Shown in pieces: positions 17,107-24,429 of a stretch of 31,535 nt of DNA. The DNA comes from Ktedonobacteraceae bacterium (lineage in GTDB: Bacteria > Chloroflexota > Ktedonobacteria > Ktedonobacterales > Ktedonobacteraceae), in assembly GCA_014896635.1 (NCBI GenBank), contig JADBKA010000027.1:1-31535 (forward strand), written 5' to 3'. Numbering within the stretch: position 1 is the stretch's first letter; each line of letters begins with the position of its first letter. The position numbers and the translations under genes are program-made. Under the pieces are notes generated by a model. It searched no databases, was not told the origin of the DNA, and saw nothing but the letters and a program-made list of their open reading frames with translations.

Positions 17107-17169
17107 TTATTTTCGTTTTTCACAGATGCGAGGCCAGCGCCCTTCGCCGGCGAATAGTTGAGCCAGCAT
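17107..17169 (-). CDS. 20-codon leader ORF upstream of the glycosyltransferase gene
   Basis: A near-perfect SD (AAAAGGAGG) stands 6 nt before the ATG at 17169. The frame encodes 20 residues, starting MLAQLFAGEG and ending in a basic tail (CEKRK), and stops 27-33 bp before the glycosyltransferase start. It is better equipped for translation than several larger genes nearby. It could be a leader peptide that controls the downstream gene or a small membrane-interacting peptide. There is no run of a single amino acid to suggest classical attenuation. Confidence 0.45.
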   Translation of the reverse strand: MLAQLFAGEGRWPRICEKRK

Positions 17170-17250
17170 CGCTATCCTCCTTTTCTGTACTTTATAGTCT
17201 GACAACAAAGCAGACAGGCGAACTATTTCTGACGTGTACTCTGTACCATT

Positions 17251-18096
17251 TCACGACTGCTTCTCCTCGCATGCTCGCAGATCATTGACGGCAGTATACA
17301 TTCTCTCAGCATTCACTCCTGTTCCCAGTGAGAGCGTACGCAGGCAATCTATGCGCCGTTTGAGCGCGAGGTGAAACTCACCGACGGGCATGCCGATCCA
17401 TCCGGCGAGCTGGTCAAGCGTTGCAGTATCTGCATGCTCAAATGTATCATTGTGGCTGTTCCAGCGTGAGAGCAACACGGGCGTGATCTCAGCCGGATGC
17501 GCGGGATCAACTTCGGGCCGGATAAAGTGCGTGGTAAACCAGCGCCGGCGCGCGGGATAGATATGCGCGATCAATCCCATATTGACGACCAGACCCAGAC
17601 GGCGCACATCTTCTGCCTTCAGGCGCAGGTCGCGGTGATACAGCGCGATCACATCGTCGATGGTATCGGCATGCACGCTGGTGGCGATGGAATAGCCCTG
17701 GGCAGGCAGAGTCAGATAACGGCGGGCCACGCGCCCCCACATATAGATGGGCAGGTGGTCGCTGACTTCGTTGCATAGTGCACAGGTAGTGGCGGGGTCG
17801 ATATCAGGCAGGCGCGTAAATGCAAAATCTTCATACATTCCCGCCATGTACGCCAATGCCGTTCCCTGTGGCAGGAATTGCAGCAGGGCATTGAGCGTGG
17901 TGGTTTTGCCTATGCCCGGCTGCGGGTCGGTCGGTCCGGCAACGGTCAGCGAGACGTGATGTTCGAGCAGCAGCCAGATCAGAGCCACTGTCTCCACATC
18001 AACGCTGCGCAGCGCGATGATCTGCGCCGCTGTAAGCGGACGCCGCGACTCATAATGCCAGTAGTATCGCTCAAGAGGATCTCGCGGGTCAAACAT
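17251..18096 (-). CDS. PilT/VirB11-like P-loop ATPase with an altered Walker A
   Basis: A 281-aa protein resembling the ATPase core of type II/IV secretion and pilus-retraction enzymes: LTVAGPT...GIGKTTTLNALLQFLP (Walker A, about residues 50-76), a CNEVSDHLP stretch at the Walker B position, and IATSVHADTIDDVIALY, the counterpart of the 'HA' box that follows Walker B in GspE/VirB11/PilT. The P-loop reads GPT-DPQP-GIGKTT, about four residues longer than the usual GPTGSGKTT. The N-terminal domain of full secretion ATPases is missing (they are 330-550 aa). No pilus or secretion genes lie nearby; the neighbours are a phosphatase and a glycosyltransferase. SD AAGGA, 54 bp after the phosphatase gene. 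Whether it still hydrolyses ATP is open. Confidence 0.65.
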   Translation of the reverse strand: MFDPRDPLERYYWHYESRRPLTAAQIIALRSVDVETVALIWLLLEHHVSLTVAGPTDPQPGIGKTTTLNALLQFLPQGTALAYMAGMYEDFAFTRLPDIDPATTCALCNEVSDHLPIYMWGRVARRYLTLPAQGYSIATSVHADTIDDVIALYHRDLRLKAEDVRRLGLVVNMGLIAHIYPARRRWFTTHFIRPEVDPAHPAEITPVLLSRWNSHNDTFEHADTATLDQLAGWIGMPVGEFHLALKRRIDCLRTLSLGTGVNAERMYTAVNDLRACEEKQS

Positions 18097-18150
18097 GCTA
18101 CGCTTTCCTTCTGGGTATGCTCAGAGAAATTCTCTCGGCCTCGGCAAACA

Positions 18151-18843
18151 TTACGTCTTTTGCTCACCCACTTCTCCCGCCTCACCCGTGACGCCTTCTG
18201 GCCTGGCTAGCGGGGGTGAGGGAGCTTTGAGCCAGCCGGGGTGAGGATTCCAGCCAATGCCTATCACATGTGGCCTCTGGTCTTTCGCCAGCTCTACCAG
18301 ACTGACCGAGGCGTTGTCAATCAAAAGCGTGCCAGCTCGTTCAGCAGGCAGGCCAGTATAGTGTGCGATCAGGAGCTTGATCACATCGGCATGCGCGACA
18401 AAAGCGGGATAGGCTCCCAGGTTATCCCGCGCCAGCCAGCGCTCGACTGCCGCCACTACTCGCTGTTGCACCTGGGGAAAGGTCTCGACGCCCGGCGGGG
18501 CCACTGCCGGGTTCCTGACGTACTCTCTCCAGGCGGGATCGTTCTTTGACACATCCTCTATGAGTTTGCCGGCCCAGGGTCCCACATCGGTATCCATCAG
18601 GTCAGGTTCAAGCTGGATTTCCAGGTTACGTCCCCTGGCAATGAATTCGGCGGTCTCGCGGGCGCGTTCCAGGGGACTGCTGATGATGGCGCTGATCGGC
18701 AGCACTGTCAGCGCCTCAGCCAGGCGCGCGGATTGCTGCTTCCCTGTCTCATTCAATACAACGCCGGGCAACTGACCCGGCAGGCGACGTTCTATATTCC
18801 AGGCCGTTTGCCCGTGCCGGATAAAGAGCAATGTTTGCTTCAT
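18151..18843 (-). CDS. Histidine phosphatase superfamily protein (phosphoglycerate-mutase-like)
   Basis: A 230-aa cytosolic enzyme. The phospho-accepting motif is LLFIRHGQTAWN with catalytic His10; the second catalytic region AHADVIKLLIAHYTGLP supplies the other His, and SSPLERARETAEF supplies the conserved Arg-Glu helix. The family includes cofactor-dependent phosphoglycerate mutases, alpha-ribazole phosphatases and broad sugar phosphatases; the substrate cannot be told. A Pro/Glu/Gly-rich C-terminal tail (about 25 residues) is extra. The open frame continues upstream to 18993 and would add a tryptophan-rich hydrophobic segment. ATG 18843 is preferred because it places RHG at the usual position 9-11, although its SD (AGAGA) is weak. 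It is probably first of the phosphatase-ATPase-glycosyltransferase group. Confidence 0.85.
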   Translation of the reverse strand: MKQTLLFIRHGQTAWNIERRLPGQLPGVVLNETGKQQSARLAEALTVLPISAIISSPLERARETAEFIARGRNLEIQLEPDLMDTDVGPWAGKLIEDVSKNDPAWREYVRNPAVAPPGVETFPQVQQRVVAAVERWLARDNLGAYPAFVAHADVIKLLIAHYTGLPAERAGTLLIDNASVSLVELAKDQRPHVIGIGWNPHPGWLKAPSPPLARPEGVTGEAGEVGEQKT

Positions 18844-19084
18844 TACATCTCTTTCTACCATACGCATAGGATGGCGCCAGACCTGCACGCGCCAGCGCAG
18901 AAAACGCCCACTCACACAGAGAGAGAGCCACAACGGCAAGAACCATCCCCATAGAGACCTCACCAACCGTCTGATTGTATTTCTCATGCGCATTAGCCTG
19001 CTCTAGACACGTTACAGCGGAGCCAGGTGATTGTATAGTATTGTATCAGGGAGCAAGTTGTTGCCGCAACCTGTCTGCCCGCTC

Positions 19085-19297
19085 TCAACAACGCTCTTGC
19101 TCCTTCGCCGGCGGGACCGCTGGCAAATGCACTATCAGGCGTTTCTGCAACTCCGCCAGCACGGCCCTCCCTTCTGGCGGCAGGCAGTGAGCATATTGCA
19201 GGGTAAAATTAATCGCGCCGTTGAGCGCCATCACCTCCAGCGGCGTCGCCAGCAAGGCTCTCATAATAGCGTTCTCTTTCTTCGGTGAGTTCGTCAT
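19085..19297 (-). CDS. Small protein of unknown function (fourth gene of the overlapping micro-operon)
   Basis: A 70-aa protein with a helix-forming middle (LEVMALNGAINFTLQYAHCLPPEGRAVLAELQKRLIVHL). No family is recognised. AGGAGG lies 6 nt before the ATG at 19297 (ATG 19300 is also possible). The gene begins inside the 3' end of the preceding gene, overlapping by about 89 bp in another frame. Such deep overlap with a strong internal SD suggests a genuine, translationally coupled gene rather than a chance frame. Confidence 0.6.
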   Translation of the reverse strand: MTNSPKKENAIMRALLATPLEVMALNGAINFTLQYAHCLPPEGRAVLAELQKRLIVHLPAVPPAKEQERC

Positions 19298-19571
19298 CAT
19301 CTTCCTCCTGCTTGATCGGCAAAAACAGCACATTCAATCCTTCCGACCCGCGCTCACGACCGCGCATCTCCTGCCGGTAGATCCGGGTTCCATCGGGCAA
19401 GCACATCTTGAAACGTGGCTCTACACAGCGCGGGAACAACTCCGCTTCGCTCGTCCCTTCAGGGAACATAATTTTATAATACGTGTCCTTGTTGAAAATG
19501 CGGCAACCATGTTTGCGCAACCAGTCCCTCGCTGGCCGTTCCATATGCGGCGGGACAAGCACCGTGATCAT
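19209..19571 (-). CDS. Protein of unknown function (third gene of the overlapping micro-operon)
   Basis: A 120-aa protein. The N-terminal half has an alpha/beta pattern (ITVLVPPHMERPARDWLRKHGCRIFNKDTYYKIMFPEG), followed by a strand-rich stretch with RFKMCLPDGTRIYRQEM and an acidic, probably disordered tail (EEDDDELTEERERYYES). No family is recognised. ATG 19571 overlaps the TGA of the HTH gene (ATGA), with AAGGAG upstream. The open frame to 19598 is not needed. It may be a partner of the HTH protein encoded just before it. Confidence 0.65.
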   Translation of the reverse strand: MITVLVPPHMERPARDWLRKHGCRIFNKDTYYKIMFPEGTSEAELFPRCVEPRFKMCLPDGTRIYRQEMRGRERGSEGLNVLFLPIKQEEDDDELTEERERYYESLAGDAAGGDGAQRRD

Positions 19572-19855
19572 GGCACGCTCCTTACCAAAGCCGGCCACCT
19601 GCGCCCCGACTTTTTCTCACGCCGACCATTGCTTTCCTGCTGACTGCTCTTGAGCTTGACCCGTACATCATCCAGCGTATACAGCCGATTGCTGAGCCGC
19701 GAGAGCGCCTCCAGCACGCGCCACGCCTCCGCCTCTTCGGTCGGCCAGCCAATCTCCAACAGGTACACGCTGCGTTTCGGCAGACCTGCCAGTTCCGCAA
19801 GCTGATCCAGGCCAATATCATGCTGGCGCCTGATCTCCCGCATGTGGGCTTTCAT
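19568..19855 (-). CDS. Small XRE-like helix-turn-helix protein (second gene of the micro-operon)
   Basis: A 95-aa protein. Residues 5-60 fit an XRE/Cro-type HTH: MREIRRQHDIGLDQLAELAGLPKRSVYLLEIG has the helix 2-turn-recognition helix arrangement, followed by EAWRVLEALSRLSNRLYTLDDV. The C-terminus is basic (RREKKSGRR) and could add DNA contacts. It overlaps the preceding 40-aa gene and the following 120-aa gene by ATGA, so the three should be translated together. It is encoded divergently from a second XRE protein with TPR repeats at 20095. Confidence 0.7.
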   Translation of the reverse strand: MKAHMREIRRQHDIGLDQLAELAGLPKRSVYLLEIGWPTEEAEAWRVLEALSRLSNRLYTLDDVRVKLKSSQQESNGRREKKSGRRWPALVRSVP

Positions 19856-19974
19856 GCTTCTTCCTCCATCACAGTATACTTGAAGCTCTCCATTGCCAGC
19901 TTCATCGCCCTCAGTTCCGTCTCAATCCGCTGCATCAGTTGCGCGACCTCTGAACTACTTTGTTTTTCAGGCAC
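19852..19974 (-). CDS. 40-aa helical protein (first gene of the micro-operon)
   Basis: A GTG-initiated frame of 40 codons preceded by AAAGGAG with a 6-nt spacer. The product (VAQLMQRIETELRAMKLAMESFKYTVMEEEA near the C-terminus) should be a single amphipathic helix, possibly a coiled coil. Its TGA overlaps the ATG of the HTH gene. No family is assigned with certainty. The precise SD and the ATGA junction make it convincing despite its size; it could be a dimerising partner of the HTH protein. Confidence 0.6.
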   Translation of the reverse strand: MPEKQSSSEVAQLMQRIETELRAMKLAMESFKYTVMEEEA

Positions 19975-20007
19975 TAAATTCTCCTTTCATTGCAAAGGAC
20001 TTACTAG

Positions 20008-20036
20008 TTGAATGCTATCAGGACGTATAGTACAAT
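20008..20036 (+). promoter_or_regulatory. Predicted promoter of the XRE-TPR regulator
   Basis: TTGAAT (20008-20013), 17-bp spacer, TACAAT (20031-20036). The predicted start near 20043 lies 15 bp before the palindromic site at 20058-20080. Confidence 0.5.
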
Positions 20037-20057
20037 GCAAGAAACACAGGGCTAAGC

Positions 20058-20080
20058 AAATGTCACAATGTGTAACATTT
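20058..20080. promoter_or_regulatory. Palindromic operator-like site between the micro-operon and the XRE-TPR regulator
   Basis: Arms AAATGTCACA and TGTAACATTT flank a central ATG: 9 of 10 positions in the arms are complementary. The site lies just after the predicted transcription start of the regulator gene and about 84 bp upstream of the divergent operon start. The size (23 bp) and symmetry fit a dimeric HTH repressor, probably the XRE-TPR protein itself. Confidence 0.5.
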
Positions 20081-20094
20081 ACAGGGGAGTTGCA

Positions 20095-21270
20095 ATGGAT
20101 AGTAATGCTTTCGGAAAGTTAGTACGTGAATACAGACAACAACGTGGGTGGACTCAAGAGGTACTGGCTGATCGTTGGGGCTTTACGCGAATCTATATTT
20201 CACAAATCGAGCGAGGAAAGAGAAAACTCGACAAACTAGAACAGGTGTATCGACTCGCAGATATTCTAGGTATTCCTGAAGAGCGATTGGCAGCAGTCGG
20301 CAAAGGTTTTCCATTACGGAAGACGCATAAACAGACTTCGGTAGAAGGCGAAGACCTGTTACTCAAAGCTCTGCTAGAACCGGCAGAAACAACGATAAAA
20401 CTATCATGGCTTATCTGGCAAGGGAATGGAAAAATCATAAATATCGAAAGCAGTCTGCATAATTTAGCTGAACAACTGGAAGTAGCCCTGGATTCGTATA
20501 GGGGACAGTTCCGAGTACCGGCGTTACGCTTGCTCGCCTATACGCATGAAATGCTTGGGAAACAGGCAATAGAACGTATCAGGACAAAGGAAGCAATATT
20601 TCACTTTCAGCAGATGTATGATATTGCTGAAGAAACAGGAGATCCCGATCTGGTAGCACTCGCTATTGTTCACCAATCGGAGATGTTTCGGCGCCGTAAG
20701 TGGTTTGAAGCCGCTCTAAGACGAATGGCAGTCGCAGAAAACTATCTCAAGGATCACGAAGTTTCGCCGCATATTCAGGGTGTATTATGGAGAGCTTCTG
20801 CTATCAATCATTATGTTTATCGGGATGAGCAGGGATTTCTACGAGCAATTGATCGGGCGTCAGAGATTGCAGAGAACATAAAACCGACGGTTGATACAGT
20901 AGGCAATGATTTTGATAGAGTTGAAGTGCTTCAAGTAAAGGCTATCGGCCTCACTACGCTTGGGAAGCCAGAGCAGGCCATCGAAATATACAAAGAAACA
21001 GATAAATTACGCCCTTTCAGACCACTACGTGATCAAAGCTCTTATCATATCATTAAGGCGCAATCCTACTGCCTTGCTGGTGATACTCAAACAGGTATAA
21101 AACATGCAAAAGAAGGAATGAAGCTGGCAGAGATTATTCATTCGATTCGTTATATCATACGGCTCCAGCAAATGTTCGATCTGGTTGGAGCTACCCCTCT
21201 TGCCAAACAGCGTGATATGATAGACTTGAGAGGAGAGATCCTGGGTACATTGCAGCACATGCAAGATTAA
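20095..21270 (+). CDS. XRE-family transcriptional regulator with TPR-like C-terminal domain
   Basis: A 391-aa protein. Residues 4-60 are a clear XRE HTH (FGKLVREYRQQRGWTQEVLADRWGFTRIYISQIERGKRKLDKLEQVYRLADILG). Residues 85-385 are helical and read as tetratricopeptide-like repeats (for example KEAIFHFQQMYDIAEETGDPDLVALAIVHQSEMF, and KAIGLTTLGKPEQAIEIYKETDKL). This architecture recalls peptide- or signal-responsive regulators of the RRNPP type and Streptomyces-style regulators. ATG 20095 has GGGGAG 5 nt upstream; the open frame to 20068 is rejected because it runs through the palindrome. By eye the gene is richer in A+T than its neighbours, which may indicate transfer. It is divergent from the four-gene micro-operon and 41 bp upstream of the Dabb gene. 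Confidence 0.85.
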   Translation: MDSNAFGKLVREYRQQRGWTQEVLADRWGFTRIYISQIERGKRKLDKLEQVYRLADILGIPEERLAAVGKGFPLRKTHKQTSVEGEDLLLKALLEPAETTIKLSWLIWQGNGKIINIESSLHNLAEQLEVALDSYRGQFRVPALRLLAYTHEMLGKQAIERIRTKEAIFHFQQMYDIAEETGDPDLVALAIVHQSEMFRRRKWFEAALRRMAVAENYLKDHEVSPHIQGVLWRASAINHYVYRDEQGFLRAIDRASEIAENIKPTVDTVGNDFDRVEVLQVKAIGLTTLGKPEQAIEIYKETDKLRPFRPLRDQSSYHIIKAQSYCLAGDTQTGIKHAKEGMKLAEIIHSIRYIIRLQQMFDLVGATPLAKQRDMIDLRGEILGTLQHMQD

Positions 21271-21311
21271 ACATAATGAATTTTAACAATCAAAGTTGTT
21301 AGAGGTATTTC

Positions 21312-21605
21312 ATGATCATTCATGTGCTTTTGCTGGAACCGAAACCAGAAACGACGCGCGAAGAAATGCTGGCCGTACTGGAGCGCGTCAAGGCGCTTAA
21401 AGAGAAGATTCCCGGCATCGTCTCTCTCCAGGCAGGAGAGAATCTTAACCAGTTTCACCAGGGCTACCGCTATGGCTTCCTCATGACCTTTGTGGATGAA
21501 GCGGCCCTGAAAGCCTACTCTCCCCATCCAGAACACAAAGCGGTGAGCGCCGATTTGCGGCGGCTCTCCGCTCGTCTGCTCAATTTCGATATTCCTGTCG
21601 ATTAA
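21312..21605 (+). CDS. Dabb (stress-responsive A/B barrel) domain protein
   Basis: A 97-aa ferredoxin-like dimeric alpha/beta barrel protein (PF07876): opening IIHVLLLEPKPETTREEMLAVLERVKALKEKIPGIVSLQAGEN, then YRYGFLMTFVDEAALKAYSPHPEHKAV. These are the hallmarks of Dabb proteins (strand-helix, conserved GF/F strand, YxxHPxH). Some members are stress-induced and others are cyclases; no activity is assigned. It follows the regulator gene by 41 bp with a weak SD (AGAGGT), so co-transcription is possible. Its last codons form part of a terminator. The 3' end recurs at 30021-30144. Confidence 0.85.
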   Translation: MIIHVLLLEPKPETTREEMLAVLERVKALKEKIPGIVSLQAGENLNQFHQGYRYGFLMTFVDEAALKAYSPHPEHKAVSADLRRLSARLLNFDIPVD

Positions 21606-21616
21606 ACAGGTTTTTT
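21594..21616 (+). terminator. Intrinsic terminator overlapping the end of the Dabb gene
   Basis: CCTGT (21594-21598) pairs with ACAGG (21606-21610); the loop contains the TAA stop codon; six T follow. The stem is short (5 bp) but the T run is good. Confidence 0.5.
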
Positions 21617-21644
21617 ATCAGATTTCAAGAGGCTCCTTTCCTCG

Positions 21645-22254
21645 CTACAGAATGGAGCGCGCAAGAGGCAGCTTGCGCAACAGGTAGCCACAGCCAAAGC
21701 AGAGCGGAATCGCCAGCAGCGAGACCAGCGCAAACTTGAGCAGCGGGAACAGGTGAACATCACGCAAGGCAGCCGCCAGCATCATGATGAGTGGCGCGTG
21801 GATAATGTAGACAGGGTAGGCGCTCGCTGACATGACCTTACTGATCGTTCCCTGCCGTGCAAAACGCCGGCGGAAGAAAACAAGCAGCCCGATATTTATG
21901 CTCACACACATGGTAGCCTCCCAGAGTGCGTAGAGAAACACCTGCCAGCGCAATCCAACGACTACTCCCTCTCCACCGAGCAGCAGCACGGGGATACCCA
22001 GCAGCAGCGTAGCCGCTAGCGCCGTCCACTATGCTGCCTTCCCCATTGAGTCAGGAATGGTGAGAAACCAGTTGCGGCGGTAAGCAAGCACACCGGCGGC
22101 AAACATGGCAATGTACTTAGGCAAGCGTGAAAGGGACCAGCCACAGGGAAAGCTCAAACGCTGTGTGTCCGACGAGCCAGCGAAAGATCGCTGGCCACCA
22201 GTTGAAGTAGGTCGCGGCATAGCTGCTCAGAGTCAGGAGCAGCAAAACGCCGCC
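21645..22254 (-). pseudogene. Acyltransferase-3-type membrane protein, C-terminal fragment
   Basis: Several hydrophobic helices of an acyltransferase-3 (OafA/YrhL-like) protein can be read leftward: VLLLLTLSSYAATYFNWWPAIFRWL, then RLPKYIAMFAAGVLAYRRNWFLTIPDSMGKAA, then ASAYPVYIIHAPLIMMLAAAL, typical of the C-terminal half of O-acyltransferases. It is broken twice: a frameshift near 22127 and an in-frame TAG at 22029-22031 between GKAA and WTALAATLLLG. The N-terminal half with the catalytic His is missing, replaced by a GntR regulator fragment. Confidence 0.75.
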
Positions 22255-22476
22255 AACGAACATGCCCAGCCCGCGCTTTTTGTATAAGATGCCCTGATCC
22301 ACAAGAAGATTGATGCCTTTCGCAGCAGTTGCCGGGTTAATGTGATAAAAAGAGGCAAACTGATTGGTTGAGGGAACCTGTGTTTCTTCAGGAATCTCTC
22401 CATTAATAATGTCATTTTCGATCCGTTCGGCAATCTGCACGAAAATCGGACGGCTGTCATCTATCACATGGCCCAT
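22255..22476 (-). pseudogene. GntR-family regulator, N-terminal HTH fragment fused to the acyltransferase remnant
   Basis: The winged-HTH of a short GntR/YtrA-type regulator is intact: SRPIFVQIAERIENDIINGEIPEETQVPSTNQFASFYHINPATAAKGINLLVDQGILYKKRGLGMFV. Directly after GLGMFV, where family members continue with an effector or dimerisation helix, the frame passes into hydrophobic acyltransferase sequence. ATG 22476 has GTGGAG about 10 nt upstream; ATG 22500 is a possible earlier start. The DNA-binding half alone is unlikely to work normally. Confidence 0.75.
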
Positions 22477-22500
22477 TGCTTCATTACTCCACTGGTTCAT

Positions 22501-23002
22501 TACTCATCTAACTAACTATACAGGTGATTTTGAAAAAAAGTCAGGGGATGGTTGAGTAGATATGCCGAATCTACACAGTGCGCTGCGGATAGTTCTTTCT
22601 CTCCTGGGAGAGAATAGTATCTGCTCTTTTTCTCAGAGCTACTGAAGCCGGAGAAAAGGTCAAATCCCTTTGACGTCTTTGTTATTGTCTCTCTGGTTTT
22701 GTTACCACCTTTCGGTACAATAGTCCTATCTGCCGTTTTCCCTCTTGTTTAACAGTGCTGGCCGGTGTATGCTAAAGGCATAGTTTTTCTCTACCTGAGC
22801 AGAAAAAAGATTCTGGTTGCTGCTCAGCTTTTACAGTGTGCAAGTATGTGCTCGCAGGTGGCGAGGTAGGTCAGTTGCGTTATGCGAACCAAGATGGTAT
22901 CCCTTTCGGTTTTACACGGTTATTCCTTTTTCATCCCATCCGGGTGGTTGTCCCGCCCGTTGTACGCTCTATACCCGACACTCATCAAGGGGAGAGAGAT
23001 AT
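22501..23002. other. 500-bp upstream region of the pseudokinase gene
   Basis: It holds a perfect 8-bp hairpin, TTCTCTCC/GGAGAGAA (22597-22614, 2-nt loop), and a TACAAT hexamer near 22720 without a convincing -35. An open frame extends from 22817 into the pseudokinase gene, but its N-terminal translation is not protein-like and the SD at 22990 decides for 23003. No separate gene is seen. Confidence 0.4.
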
Positions 23003-24394
23003 ATGGTCTGTCCATCCTGTGGCTCTGAGCTGGAAACGAGCAGCCGGGCCTGTCGTTATTGCGGTTATAATGGGAGACTGTCGTCACAATCCACAATCGA
23101 AGGTGAGACCGCTGTCTCAGCTTCACCTGGCGCTGGTATATTTACAGTCGGAGGCGGAACTGTATTCGCTCCCGGTTCCTTGCTCTGTCGAGGTCGTTAC
23201 AGGCTTGTCAAGCAATATAGCTATCAGCAATGGGCTGGCGGCGCTTATGAAATTCACTGGCATGCGCAGGATCTGCACCGGCAGGAACGTCCTGTCACTA
23301 TTTGTGAGCTATCACTCCCGCAGATGAAGGTAGCGGCCAGGCAGACCAGTTTAAGTGTGGCCATGAGAGCGTTTTTTGCAGCAGCCAGCAATCTTTTTGT
23401 TCCCGCACTTATCGATGTATTTCGAGATCAGGAACGTGACTTTTTCGTCTTCAGCACTCTGCCGGGGGAGTCACTGCTCGAACGTATGCAGCGCACGTCT
23501 CGCACCCTCCAGGAGCAGGAAGCTGTTGAGTGCTGCCTACAAGTAACAGAGAGCCTGCTTGCTCTTTCCCAGCAGCAACCACCGCTGGTACACGGATTGA
23601 TTTCTCCGCGCCATATTTTCAGAACACCTGCTGGTCACTGGTATCTTGCGAACTTCTCATTGCTCCTGGCCTGTGGGGCCAGGCAATATCTGGAAGGGCT
23701 TGATGCCGCCCTTTTATCGCCTTTTACGGCTCTGGAGTTCCCCGCAGAGATGGTTGATAGCCGGGCAGATCTTTATGCGCTGCTGGCGACGATGGCTTAC
23801 GCGATCAGCGGGACATTCTCCCGAGGGGAGAGGTTGCAGGCTCATCTCTCGCCATCCTTTGCTGCCATCTTCATGCGCGGACTTCATCCGGCTGCCAGTC
23901 AACGCTATCAGCATCCCTCCCAGCTCTATCAAGATCTGCTGGCATGCCAGTCGGTCTCCAATCCGCTCGTCGCAAGAAAAGAGCCTGAGCAGAGACGCAA
24001 TCTTGTTACAGTCACCCCGGTGAGCAGGCAGAGCAATGACGTGGCAATGCCTGCGGAGATGAGCCAGCGGCGAGAGGAAAGGAGCCTGCCAGGGCTTGCC
24101 GGTCCCCCTCTCTCGGCCTCGGCGCGGCCCCTTGATTCCACCTGGCCACAGCAACCTGGTCATGCTGGTCAGCAGGAGCACCTTCCCTTTGCGCCTGTTC
24201 GCCCCATGCCTGATGTCGTTGCCCAGACGCTCTCGTCGCTCGCCGCCTCGTCCGAACTCCAGAAGCAAAAGAGAGGGTTACTGCCTCGACCGGAAGACCT
24301 GCCTCCTTTCCAGCCAGGGAATGACCGGCTTGCGGCGGTCCTCTGGCTGATCGGGATAGTATTGTGCGCAGCCCTTCCTGTTGTATTCAGATGA
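23003..24394 (+). CDS. Zinc-ribbon protein with a protein-kinase-like (pseudokinase) domain and C-terminal membrane helix
   Basis: A 463-aa protein. Residues 1-22 form a zinc ribbon with two CxxC pairs (C3, C6, C17, C20). Residues 65-310 follow the order of a serine/threonine kinase fold: RYRLVKQY start, VTICELSLP strand at the position of the ATP-binding Lys, FVFSTLPGESLLERM hinge, HGLISPRHIFR where the catalytic HRD loop should be, LANFSLLL where DFG should be, RADLYALLATMAYAISG (the conserved D-x-x-x-L helix F). Catalytic Asp residues are absent, so it is most likely inactive. A Pro/Gln/Arg-rich linker (about 315-435) leads to one transmembrane helix (about 441-461). SD GGGGAG precedes the ATG by 8 nt. 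The methyl-accepting gene begins 35 bp later, probably in the same transcript. Confidence 0.75.
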   Translation: MVCPSCGSELETSSRACRYCGYNGRLSSQSTIEGETAVSASPGAGIFTVGGGTVFAPGSLLCRGRYRLVKQYSYQQWAGGAYEIHWHAQDLHRQERPVTICELSLPQMKVAARQTSLSVAMRAFFAAASNLFVPALIDVFRDQERDFFVFSTLPGESLLERMQRTSRTLQEQEAVECCLQVTESLLALSQQQPPLVHGLISPRHIFRTPAGHWYLANFSLLLACGARQYLEGLDAALLSPFTALEFPAEMVDSRADLYALLATMAYAISGTFSRGERLQAHLSPSFAAIFMRGLHPAASQRYQHPSQLYQDLLACQSVSNPLVARKEPEQRRNLVTVTPVSRQSNDVAMPAEMSQRREERSLPGLAGPPLSASARPLDSTWPQQPGHAGQQEHLPFAPVRPMPDVVAQTLSSLAASSELQKQKRGLLPRPEDLPPFQPGNDRLAAVLWLIGIVLCAALPVVFR

Positions 24395-24429
24395 GATCGA
24401 GATGGTGAGCAAGGAAGGAAGGCTCTAAG

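Noticed and set aside
18844..18993. Hydrophobic N-terminal extension of the histidine phosphatase
   Set aside because: It would move RHG to residue 59-61, unlike the family; a separate tiny membrane protein there cannot be excluded but has no SD.
22817..23002. N-terminal extension of the pseudokinase
   Set aside because: The translation is Cys/Arg-rich and not protein-like; GGGGAG before ATG 23003 and the zinc ribbon at residue 3 give a better start.
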